64,000 nt of DNA, taken from the NCBI GenBank assembly GCA_029891345.1, contig CM057002.1:17730295-17794294 (forward strand). Reading direction: 5' to 3'. This DNA is from Dryococelus australis (taxonomy: Eukaryota; Arthropoda; Insecta; Phasmatodea; Phasmatidae). The notes below the pieces were generated by a model. It had not been told where the DNA came from and ran no database searches. It saw nothing but the letters and a program-made list of their open reading frames with translations. Both the position numbers and the translations under genes were made by a program. Of this stretch, positions 32,307-42,327 are shown piece by piece. The first letter of the stretch is position 1. Each line of letters opens with the position of its first letter.

Positions 32307-33163
32307 AGTAGTAGGGAAATACCGGTTCTGGCGCAAGGGCACTGGGCACTGAAGCCGGAGTCGACCAGTCGCCATATTGGAATTTCCCTTTTTCCCCTCA
32401 AAATTTTCATTTTTCAGGCGAAATTGACTACATTTCTCTAAACTTTCCCCCTTTCCCAAAAATGTCCTTATTCCCCAAAAAGTCCTGTTTTCCCAGAGCA
32501 TGAGAGCAGAGCAGATTTGTGACCTGGGTCAAAGAGCATACACATGACACCAGGATTTGTGACCCTCGCTTAGGATAGCTATATTCAGGACCCATGAACT
32601 TTGACCTTTGACGCATGACATTTTACCTTGAAAACAAAAAAAAATTCTTTCTCGAGTTTTTTCAAGGTCATTCAAAGTCATGGGGTTAAGGTCGGGGTCA
32701 CCTGTATCCAATATGGTGGTAGTTGTCTGTAGTGTAATATGTCTGCTGACTTTTATAAAAAAAGTTTTCGATTTCTGCAATGTTTTGGACTTTTCGGTTT
32801 TTTTGGATTTTCAAAGTCAAAGGTCATGGGACAAAGGTTATGGGTCCAAGGTCATTGGTAAAAGGTCAAAGATCATGGGTCCTGAGTCCATCTTTCCTGA
32901 CCCAGGGTCACAAATACTGGTATTCTGAGTCCTGCGACCCAGGTTACAAATCCTCGTATCCTGCTGTGGGTAAAACGAAAATTTTTTAGGGGCAAAAAGG
33001 AATTTTTTGGGGGGAAGGGGGGAGAGGAAATTTCTAGGGAAAAGAGAAATGTTTAGGGAAATTTAATCAATTTTGAAAGGAAAAAACAGAAAATCCCAAT
33101 ATTGCGACCGGTCGGCTCCATTGCTCGGTGCTCTTGTGCGAGAACTGGTATTTCCCTAGTACT
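32307..33163 (+). mobile_element. Foldback element with AGTAGTAG tip and 6-bp duplication; candidate miniature Polinton relative
   Basis: The left tip AGTAGTAGGGAAATACC is mirrored by GGTATTTCCCTAGTACT. Flanks are a perfect GATTGA on both sides (32301-32306 and 33164-33169). The two halves are imperfect inverted copies almost to the centre (about 32740). The AG/CT ends, 6-bp duplication and first eight to ten bases are those of the large element at 18627-28314, so it may be mobilised by the same integrase. Both arms carry AGGTCA-type half-sites. No coding capacity beyond chance frames of 62-83 aa. Confidence 0.65.
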
Positions 33164-33169
33164 GATTGA

Positions 33170-34015
33170 CATTATTAAATAATTGGGTAATTTTTCACTA
33201 TGGTTTCAGATGTGAAACTTAACATGTAAAAAAAAGTTGGGTTTTGAAGTAACGGTTAAGATGTTCCCTATACATGGCTAGCTTGGTTTTTAAATATTGA
33301 CTCCGAAATTTTAGTTATGGGGGAAAACACGTAAATCCAAGATGGCAATGTTACTTCCCCTCTAAGACAAAGATGGACAGTTATGATATCATCGGGACGT
33401 CTTAAAGGCCGCCATATTTGTCTGAAAAAGTTCGTTGGCTTCAGTTTCCATCAAACATTTGATGATTGGACCGGTTCTAAAATTTCTTTGATGTTTGACG
33501 GTCTCAGCCAATTAGAGTCTTGTACGACAAAAAACGGAAACTAAGAAACTTTAAAATAACGAACAATTGAAGGAAACCAAGTAGATTATGAAGATAAATG
33601 ATTTATGTATAAGATGTCTGGCCATTAATGCTTTTTGAAGTGAATATTGCACAAATATTACGAATTCAGAGGCATTACATTTCATTGTGCAGGAAATATC
33701 TTTCATAAATAAAATATTTGAAGTTAATAAAGAAGCGAAACTAAGTGGCAACATTCCTCACATTTCTTCCCGTAATTGAGTGCATGGAAGAATAAAATCA
33801 ATATCTATCTATGAATAAAATTTTTTAATAATAATTCAATTTAGACTCTCCATTAACAACATATGACATTGTGACACATTTGAAACACATTCAAGAATAC
33901 TTGATAAAATTTGTCGAAAGAAAAAATTTGTTGACCGTATTTTGTCTTCAAATGTTATTGTCAAATATAATTGAAGGCGAAAATTTGACAGTGTGACAGA
34001 GGCTTTATAATCCAT
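33170..34015. other. Unassigned AT-rich stretch
   Basis: No repeat or frame of interest recognised. Confidence 0.4.
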
Positions 34016-34434
34016 TCACGGTCACTTCACACTTTTCTGAAGCCCTGCTAAAGTTATACTTCCATAATATCCCTCCGCCTTATGCAAACTAAGCATATTT
34101 AAGTCTAGAAAATTACACCAAAAAACTACGCACCGGAAATCGTGCGAACTCTGTTGTAATGATAGTGAACTATTACTTACTAGGCGCTACTAACACACAT
34201 GTTTTCTTAATGTTTTTTTCTCTCTCCATATTTATTATAAATGAATTTCCATAATCTATAAATAAAATACAGGCAAAACTTTAATTTAATGAAAAATAAG
34301 TTACTTTCATCTTAACAGAGTTATAAAACGCTTTTGATACACGACATATATAGGAAATAACCAAACACGTCATACATGGGGTGTTTTTTTAAAGGTTTGA
34401 TTCAGAAAGTGTGAAGAAACCGTGAATAGACTAT
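34016..34434 (+). mobile_element. F3 element, complete
   Basis: The left tip TATAATCCATTCACGGTCAC and right tip GAAACCGTGAATAGACTAT bound 419 bp. It is a good reference copy of the family. Confidence 0.85.
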
Positions 34435-35881
34435 GGGAACCATAGACTAAAGATGAAGCAGGCCGCTTATTCGTCTTCTGCGCATGTACCCAACATTGAC
34501 CTACCAAAATCCTACACAACTGTCAAAGTCACATGGTCAACAGTGATGAACGTGTTTGTTTACAACTTAATTTTTAAACGACAAGCGCTATTACATGAAT
34601 AAAGTACTTTTATCGGTTTAGATCTAATCAAACTACATTACAGGTTGACTAGGAGATGTATACATACATCTCAAATCATTTGTTTACAAATCAGTTTTCT
34701 AACATAAACTCCAAACCATGCCGATTTCGCTAGACGTGTAGGCAGAAAAGCAGTTCAATGTTGGAGACGCAGATTGGTTGTGCGCAGCCAGCGAGATCGG
34801 TCTACCTTGACTTTAGTCTATTATAGGAACAATATTTCAGAGCACTCCATAGAGATGGTAAACGTTCCGAATTTAGGGCCCGTTCCAGAACGTTCCATTT
34901 CATCGAAAAGAACCGTTCTTTTTAACCGTCCTCTTTCAAAACGGCTCATCTCTGTACGTAATCGTGGTTTTAGTAATTAGTGAGGGAGATATAAACATCG
35001 AACAAACATTTCCCGATTAAATGGATGTATTACTGCTGTGATGCAATCGCAATTACTACTTCATTGTATGTAAGAAACTATTTTGTGAGAGAAATTTCAT
35101 TCATACTCGTGAAATTTTGTCACAGTTTACATTATTGCACAAAACTGAGGATTTAAAATCGGTTTTTATATTTTCTTACATTATAATTATTTTCTATTTA
35201 CTCTTTAAGGCCGCGATATTTCCCGTCAGCCAACTTACAGCAGTAGTATGTCTATAGAAACATAGGTAGATAAAACTGCAAAAAAGAGGTTTGGTTCGAG
35301 AAAAAAACTATAGCATGTATTCTATCATATTTTATCTCTACATACACGGAGTCATCTCAAACAAGCGACTTGAAAACATCTGAACTCTATGGCTATCAGC
35401 AGATAACACAATGTTTTAAAACAAAATAACCTTTTTTTTTTATGTCTCCCTTAGTTTTATTTATAAATTAATAAAAAAAATACATGTGCTGTACAAATAA
35501 ACTTATACGACTAGATTTGAAACTTTTTAATGCAAATTGTAACCAAAATAACAAATTATTATTTGATCTAGCAATGATTAAGTAATTTCTACTTAGTATA
35601 TATTTTACTATTTGTCACAAGCACACAGTCAACGCTTTTCGCTGGTGTTTATATTTGAAGGGTCGGAAAGACTCGTGTGTGTGGTCCTAATCTAATTATG
35701 GACGGATGGCCAGATTTTCGATTCGATTACTGTGATTTTTATTTATTTATTTACCATCTATGCATCGACTTCTACTCAACTTCATACATAAAGGTGGGTT
35801 TACGATTGACTCCTGTATCTCGAAGTATGCACTTCCGATACACACAACAATACTCGCGAGTCCTGCATTGAACCTAGTCAC
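34435..35881. other. Unassigned AT-rich stretch
   Basis: At about 34851-34956 the sequence TAGAGATGGTAAACGTTCC and the inverse-like AAAACGGCTCATCTCTG could be the ends of a 106-bp hAT relic, but the flanks do not match. Otherwise no feature. Confidence 0.35.
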
Positions 35882-35890
35882 ATTAGTCAC

Positions 35891-36657
35891 GGGTAACTCG
35901 CCGAAATGTCTGGTGTTGGCGCAGTGTGTCAACTCAATTGCGCCATGGCGCAGTCGACTGCGCCCTGCAACGAGCATGACATGCCGCCGGCACAGAGCGT
36001 ATCCGCGCAGCGCTGTAACATACTTGTCCTATGGTGGGCAATCGGCATTCCCGCCCGACACGGCGCTTCGCAAGTCGTTCCAATTGGAAGTTTTGTTACG
36101 TGGTTGCATATGAATTTTGCGTTGCTATATTTTGTATACCTAGTGCACGCCCGTGTAAGTTATTGTTACGTGTTAGGTAAGAGCATTCAAATCTAAATTT
36201 CATTCTTAAATTGTGTTTTAAAACTTTCCATAAGTAAACACGTGTTCGTAAAAATTCGCGGTACTCCAGTCATGTCTGGAGTTAAAACTTATTTCTTCTA
36301 CCACATTTTTCATGCAATCCGATACAGTATGCTTCGCCGACCACGTGTAGAAGTGGTATTTTTTAGTAACAAAACAGCTACAAATGCATATAAGTAACTC
36401 AGGGGGCTATGACATTATTTCACATTTTAGTCAGTCGCGACATTTTTTTACTGTATACAGTAGTTTCGTAGAACAATACTTTAAATATAATCGAATATAA
36501 TCGATACAACTAATATCGATATTTTTTCCCCGATGTCTAAATTACTAGCGCACTGCGCCACTGAGTCGGGAGTTACAAATTTTGAAGGAAGTGAGTTGGC
36601 GCACCATGCGCAATGAACTGTGTTGGCGCAATTGAGCGGCGCAGCGCTGTGTTACCC
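35891..36657 (+). mobile_element. Inverted-repeat element with imperfect 9-bp flanks
   Basis: The ends are GGGTAACTCGCC and the inverse GTGTTACCC. Both arms contain GGCGCA/TGCGCC and CAATTGCGCC blocks. Flanks ATTAGTCAC (35882-35890) and ATCTGTCAC (36658-36666) agree at 7 of 9, which would fit a Mutator-type element. The arms are short and diverged, so the assignment is tentative. The GC-rich left part gives 96- and 117-aa frames with no recognisable domain. Confidence 0.45.
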
Positions 36658-36666
36658 ATCTGTCAC

Positions 36667-36951
36667 ATACTTTCCATTAGTAAAGTGATACAGCCACCGC
36701 TGACAAGTACACTCAGTACAGCGAGAGCACTGCACGCCATTCCAGAGCCCTGCGCATAGTGGCGACGACGCACTTGAAGAGAGAAACTGTTTAGAGCGAT
36801 AATCGCTCCAGTGATTCTCGGCCCCTTTATGCTCGGCGTCGCCGATTATAATGGATTCTTTCATTTCCCCTCTAATTTAAGTGTTGTAAAGTAAATTAAA
36901 AATTTCACTGCATAAGTTTAACTATTTGCCTTAATCTGCCTCACAGGCATG
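36667..36951. other. Unassigned spacer
   Basis: Contains a short palindrome GGAGCGATTATCGCTC (about 36798). No gene recognised. Confidence 0.35.
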
Positions 36952-37190
36952 TAAAGGCTGTTCACGGTAGATTGAGCACTTTATAAGGCCCTTATAAATT
37001 TTTCCTTTCGTCTAATTTCCATCTTCCTGCTGCTTTTTAATATAAACATTGCCGTGCGACCAATAAACGCGGTGTATATATTTCAGCACCCTCAAAATGT
37101 AATGCCCGAGGCTGCAATAAGATATATTTATATGTTAATGCATAGTGGAAGGGCCTTAAAAAGTGCTCACTTCACCGTGAACAGCCTATA
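36952..37190 (+). mobile_element. M1 miniature element
   Basis: The left tip AAAGGCTGTTCACGGTAGAT and right tip TTCACCGTGAACAGCCTATA, with TTATAAGGCCC and GGGCCTTAAAAAGTGC arms, bound 239 bp. Confidence 0.8.
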
Positions 37191-37342
37191 ATCCGAATTA
37201 CCAATGGTAAACTTTGTCATATATAACATTATACAACCTGTATAATATCGATACGTTTCTGCCTTTTTACAGCTACCTAATAACACTTACTAAAATTTTA
37301 AGAAAAATATAATGTACAAAAATCATGTAAAATGTAATTTTC

Positions 37343-37727
37343 TTACAGCCAGAAATCTTCATTAATTACTTCGAGGGGAATTCGAGCTTTAAGGCGGTCG
37401 CATACGTCGAGATATTCTTCCGTTTGAGGGTCAGAACTGCGGGGGGCCGGAGCGATAAGGGCGACACGGCCACGTGCGTCAAGCGCCCCATCGCCTCTAC
37501 GCGCGCGAGCCTCTGAACTAGCACGCAATGTTATCGCCGTGCTGCGCTTGTAGTTGAAGTTCATATGAGAAAATAATCTGCGCGCAGCTTCTAGGGAGGG
37601 AAGATAGGGGAGGCAGTATAGGGGAGGGCTCTCACTGAGCGCTCGCCGCTGGAGAGAGGGGAAACCACGTGACACTGCTGACGCTGTACATACCAAACTG
37701 ATAACATCGCTCTCTAGTACCGCGCTG
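37343..37727 (-). other. GC-rich patch with a 139-aa minus frame, possibly host sequence
   Basis: Composition is clearly GC-richer than the surrounding AT-rich DNA. A minus-strand frame runs from within the foldback arm (start codon at 37762) to a stop at 37343. The part outside the arm includes NFNYKRSTAITLRAS and PQTEEYLDVCDRLKARIPL, ending DFWL. I recognise no domain. The GC-rich character resumes at 39879 and 40408 beyond two insertions, so it may be interrupted host DNA. Confidence 0.3.
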
Positions 37728-38070
37728 TTAAGGTTGAAGTAAAGCAACTGCCTATGGAGCACTGTACCCGACTATACAACGTGAAAAACTCGTAAAAAAA
37801 TAGCACAGACGCCATAAAATTGTCAGAAATGTGCGATTTATGATGTGAAAGAAGAGTGTATATGTTTTGCCACACTATAAAATATTTAACTAAAATATCC
37901 TTTTTAAATGTAAATAAATAATCGATTAAAATAGTCTGTATTTTTTAACATAATTTAAGCGCATTTCCATTCTGGATGCTTCGGAAAGCCGAATTTGCAA
38001 GAAAATCTTCTTCAAGAAAGATAATTATAATATTTACTGTGATCGTGTGTAATAAAATCATAGCAATAAT
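37728..38070 (+). repeat. Left arm of the TTAA foldback
   Basis: Inverted copy of about 39544-39878 with substitutions and small indels. Together the arms would form a stem of more than 300 bp. Confidence 0.7.
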
Positions 38071-38173
38071 GTATCATATCAATTTCATTATTAACTTTAA
38101 TTACATCAGTTTCTTCCATAATGTTTGTGACAAATGGACGTACATAAAAATAATTACAAAATCATTTCCTGTA

Positions 38174-39541
38174 GGGGAAAGTCGCTGAAATCGTACCACC
38201 ACCTAAATCGTACCACCACTGGTTTTCTATAAAGCAGGACTAGTGGAGCGCTCTCACGGTGAATACTTGAACTACTAGATGTATTGAGCAGTCCGTGAAA
38301 ATAGCTAGACAGTGTAAGCACGGGTTGTGTTTTTATTACAGTTATATTGTTTGAGTGTTTGTTGATGTAGTTTTTCTACTCCATATGTAAGATAATACAG
38401 CACTACAAGGTAAGTGTTACTGGATTTCATGCAGTTATCATTGTGGTGTAAGTAATATTGAACGTAACAGCTGGTCGCTTTGTAGCGAAGCACCTGTTAG
38501 GTTAGAAATGACGCAAAGAGTGAAGTTGTGCGCAGTTGCCTAAGTCGTACCACGGGTGGGGTTCCTAATTCGTACCGGTACGAATTGGGATATCATATTA
38601 TTTGAACTTCTATATTTGTAATTAATTTGAATAAATTAAATAAATTTTAAATAAACACAAGTAAGAAACGTGTCAATTGTGTGTTACAGAATGGCGAAAA
38701 GGAAATATGGTGCCTGGAGTGAATCAGACATGGAAAAAGCTCTGGTAGTGTACAGAAATGGGGACATGGGGTTCAACGAGTGCTGCCGCCAGTACGGCAA
38801 TCCATAACCAACGCTAAAGCGCCACTTAGACTGTAAAAACGTAATTGCTAACCACGGTACGAAGGCGCTTGGACAGTTTACTACCGTGCCACTTGAAATT
38901 GAAAATCAACTTGTAAAACATATTTTAAAATTGGAAGAACTACTTTTTGGAGTCACGATTAACGATGTCTGCAAGCTGGCATATCAGATAGCAGAGCACA
39001 ACCACATTCCACAGTGTATTGTTGTGTATGTGAAGAAACATTTGTGGAAGATATGGTTCAGTGTTTAGTGTGCGCATCCTGGGTTCATGAGAGTTGTGCG
39101 GGTGTTAAGTCAGAACTGAAACATTTGTTTGTGTAGCCTGTAAATAATTGAATATTTCTTGCTATTACCGTAGAAAAATAATCATACTTAATTAGTATTT
39201 AAATACTACAATAATTATGTGTATTATTACATGCTGTCTTGTTTGTTCTCTCATTTGTTTTAATTTATAATGTTGTGATACGATTTAGGACATAGGTGGT
39301 ACGATTTAGGACATAGGTGGTACGATTTAGGAAACCAGTTTCTTATATCGTGCCAGTTGCAGCCTGTTACAAAAAGTTCTTTATTTCTTCCCCGGTGCTA
39401 CATTTTGAAATGTAACGCACATATATGTACTCATAAATAGTTATACTTTTTGATACAAATTCGTAAAACCTTGTATTTTTTTCATTTGAGACAGATGAAA
39501 TGGCAAATGTAAAAAGTAGTACGATATAGGAAACTCGCCTC
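38174..39541 (+). mobile_element. pogo/Tigger-type element, internally deleted, with TA target
   Basis: The element is flanked by TA (38172-38173 and 39542-39543). Left end GGGGAAAGTCGCTGAAATCG and the inverse of the right end GAGGCGAGTTTCCTATATCG are imperfect inverted repeats followed by TACCACC/TACTACT. Subterminal copies of ATCGTACCACC (left) and GGTGGTACGATTTAGGA (right, 39297-39331) form a repeat cluster. It carries a broken transposase at 38691-39147. At 1368 bp it is shorter than autonomous pogo-type elements because the catalytic part is missing. It lies in the loop of the TTAA foldback. Confidence 0.7.
38691..39147 (+). pseudogene. pogo-type transposase remnant: N-terminal HTH and C-terminal PHD-like finger
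   Basis: The start MAKRKYGAWSESDMEKAL, then the CRQYGNP-stop-PTLKRHL stretch, fits the psq-type helix-turn-helix at the start of pogo/Tigger transposases. A TAA at 38805 interrupts it. IENQLVKHILKLEELLFGVT and VCKLAYQIAEHNHI follow, as in the second DNA-binding module. The frame then jumps to CEETFVEDMVQCLVCASWVH and, after a shift, FVCVACK with a stop at 39145. This resembles the cysteine/histidine finger at the C-terminus of many insect pogo-type transposases. The DDE catalytic core that should lie between is absent. Not functional. Confidence 0.6.
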
Positions 39542-39543
39542 TA

Positions 39544-39878
39544 ATTGTATTACGATTATCTTAAACACAATCATAGCAAATATTATGACGATATTACTTG
39601 ACGATTATTTTCTTCCAAATTCTGCTGTCTGAATCTTCCTGAATGGAAATGCTCTTAAATTTGGTTAAAAACACAAAATATTTAAATCCATTAATTTTTT
39701 TTTCATTTAAAAAGTATATTTTATAATGCTGCAAAATATATACATTCGTCTTTCATATTCAGCATAAATCACAATTTTCTGGCAATTTGTATGGTGCCTG
39801 TACTATTTTATTTTGAGTTCTTCGCACTGTACAGTCAGATGCAGTGCTCCATAGGCAGTTGTTTTACTTCAACCTTAA
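39544..39878 (-). repeat. Right arm of the TTAA foldback
   Basis: Inverse of the left arm. It ends at TTAA (39875-39878). A chance 111-aa plus frame starts in this arm. Confidence 0.7.
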
Positions 39879-39967
39879 CAAAAGGCCGTCGCCTATGCCT
39901 TCCCCAATCCCTAGTCCTTTAGAAACTTGCTCCGTCTCTAATAACCTCGCTGTCGACGAGACGTTAA

Positions 39968-40407
39968 CACTTTGGGGACGACACACTTTTAGCAGCAATA
40001 AAGACAAGCTAGACGTTAGTTCACCTATTTCCATACCGCTGCAGGGACATCATATTCTATTATCCGTATTGTCACGTAACTCCATTATACTGGTCAAAAC
40101 GCCACCGGTCTTACCGTATTGGGCAGCTGCTAACCAATGGACTACCGAGTTTACCGTTTTCCAACCAAATGTTCTTTAGTATGTAACAAGATGTGGAGCC
40201 CATCGTGTTGATTTCCGTAAACATGCAAAAATTTGTCGTTCATTTACGAAGTTCGTTGTTGATGTTGTATTAGTTCATGTTTAAAATCCGTAAGAAATAG
40301 GGAATTCATGTAAGTATACCCGGAACAGTTGGGTTTATTTTTTTATGTGGGATGAAATATTCAAACTAATTTTGCCCTAACTACACTCGAGTATAGTCCT
40401 CAAAGTG
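39968..40407 (+). mobile_element. pB-1 (piggyBac-like) element, perfect TTAA on both sides
   Basis: TTAA at 39964-39967 and 40408-40411 bracket CACTTTGGGGACGACACAC and the right end CGAGTATAGTCCTCAAAGTG. It is 440 bp and closely matches 8383-8817, differing by scattered substitutions and small indels. It separates two GC-richer blocks (39879-39963 and 40412 onward) that read as one sequence when the element is ignored. Confidence 0.85.
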
Positions 40408-40411
40408 TTAA

Positions 40412-41098
40412 GCCCAACTACCTACCATCTTCGACTGTCCCAACTCGCCCGATGTGTTTTCCACTTCTGTGCACTATTTTCTTACTTATATTCCACTAAT
40501 ACAGTGCCCGCGGGACGACAGACGCTGGCAAGGGGTGCAGATATACTCCGTCTGGATTGTTTCAGCCCGCTAACAGCTTAAAACACGCGGCTGTCGAAAG
40601 GGGGAGCTGGTTGCCGGGACGACGGTGACGTCACACGCGCCGCCTGGGGAGCGCGGCAACCCCGCATCACAGGCGCTGGAGGTATTTCCACACGCCACAC
40701 GACTCTCCACCGAGTGGGACAAGCTTGCCAACTTATACATATAATAGTTGCAACTCGTGGAGTATTCGAGCATGTCAGACAATCAATGACGCGGCGTTTT
40801 CAAGCCACGGAGTGGCAACAGCCTATCTTCTCCACGTTTATCAAGTGAAGCCGATGCCTTGTCTGACTTCTTTCAACTGCGCACGCGCACACCGATTGTT
40901 TACGTCAGTCGCCATATAATGAGCGGCAAAAGTTACATAGTAAGCAATGTGAAACATGCGCCTTTTTGCCACTACTAACCCTGTTCTTGTCATTCATTTT
41001 CGGCTTCGCTTTCGTGTCTCGGCTTCCACTCCATAGACTAATACCTCCATGGTTCAAGCGTGCATTTAAGCACAAAGTGAACATCTTGAGAGTTCTTG
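40412..41098. other. GC-richer stretch, possibly host-derived, with a TGACGTCA octamer
   Basis: GC content rises at 40500-40720, with TGACGTCA at about 40626. Short frames of 64-80 aa have no recognisable domain. Confidence 0.3.
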
Positions 41099-41468
41099 TA
41101 AAGGCTGTTCACGATAAAGTGAGCATTTTTAGAATCAACCTTAGAAAAAAATCACTGCTCCTAGCTGTTTATGTTTTAACGAGCGCACTGAGTGCATGCG
41201 CCCAGTAAAGTTGGTAACGATGGATGTAAAGTAGTTCCGTATGTTGACGTAGAATAAAAAGTGTTAGGTAACAATTTCTGATCAATTTAACCATTTCTTT
41301 AGCTTACTGTTTTTTTTTAATACATCGAAATGTAAAAATGAGGAGATTTGTAAAATATTTACTTTTCGGATAATTCCACAGTTTCACTTGACCGACGCAT
41401 GAATAAAGTCATGAGGCCCATGACTATGTAGATCTTACATAAGGAGGAAGAATACACAGCAGGGCTAC
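41099..41468 (+). mobile_element. M1b element, right end lost
   Basis: The left tip AAAGGCTGTTCACGATAAAG and the interior (ATCAACCTTAGAAAAAAATC through GGAGGAAGAATACACAGCAG) match 4555-4979. The expected right tip after GCAGGGCT is replaced by other sequence. A second M1-like left tip (GCTGTTCACGGACAACTGAG) occurs at about 41651. Confidence 0.65.
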
Positions 41469-42086
41469 ATCTACTCGAACTGGAATGTGCCAGGAAGACT
41501 TATCACGAATACACCAGTGCAAAACTGGAAGGTCTGTAACTCGAAAACTATCGACTTCAGGACAAATGTTCATACGTACAGTTTGTGTTGTTCCGGGGTA
41601 TACTATTCACTCCCCGAGTACTTCCAACATTTTTCGGAACCATCTGCGTATGCTGTTCACGGACAACTGAGCACGTTTCAAAGCCCTGCTAAGGTTTACT
41701 CCACTCAGATTGCGGGACACAACGCTAATAGTTTAGTAACTTAAATTTTTCCCCGCCAAGCAGCACTGGTAAGGTAGGTGTACCATATTGTTTCCGTTCT
41801 GCGCATAAACAAATTCGATAATTGCAATTTTCATAAAATTAATATAATATCAGACTTGTATTGTGCTAGATCCTAGAAAAATAATAAACTCTGTTCTTCG
41901 AACTAGAGTGGGGAATCAACGAAATGCGCCTACATGTTGTGTAATAAGTTAATCGGTCACGAAACAGAATTTAAAAATACGCTGCATTACATAATTACTC
42001 AATCTAAAGTAACCACAAAGGCGAAAAACTTCTTTCGATAACAGCTCTATTTGTTTTGCTGCAAAATCTGTGACGATTTTTTTTCC
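41469..42086. other. Unassigned stretch with an M1-like tip near 41651
   Basis: Nothing else recognised. Frames of 61-85 aa are not supported. Confidence 0.35.
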
Positions 42087-42327
42087 TATAGGCTATTCAC
42101 GGCAAAGTGAGCACTTTTGAAAGCCATCTCATCTTGAATCACAGCCAATAAATATATGATACTTTAGTTTTAGACATTAACTTCCGAGTGCTGTGGGATA
42201 TACACACTGTGTTTATTACTTGCATGGGAATATTTATTTAAAAAAGGTGGTTAAAGGATTCAAAATGGCTGAAAGGAAAAAGTAACTAGGGCATCAAAAG
42301 TGCTCCTTTTATCGTGAACAGCCTATA
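42087..42327 (+). mobile_element. M1 miniature element
   Basis: The left tip TATAGGCTATTCACGGCAAA is mirrored by TTTATCGTGAACAGCCTATA. It is 241 bp and non-coding. Confidence 0.8.

Larger units (their letters stand above)
37728..39878 (+). mobile_element. TTAA-flanked foldback element, split by a pogo-type insertion
   Basis: TTAAGGTTGAAGTAAAGCAA at the left is mirrored by TTGTTTTACTTCAACCTTAA at the right. The similarity continues inward for about 340 bases on each side (shared blocks GCATTTCCATTC, AGAAAAT, TAATATTT). Without the insertion at 38174-39541 the element is about 780 bp and nearly a perfect long hairpin. The TTAA at both edges fits piggyBac- or Kolobok-type target duplication. 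Confidence 0.7.

Noticed and set aside
34851-34956. 106-bp candidate hAT relic with TAGAGATGG and CATCTCTG ends
   Set aside because: Inverted ends are short and the flanking octamers do not match, so chance is likely.
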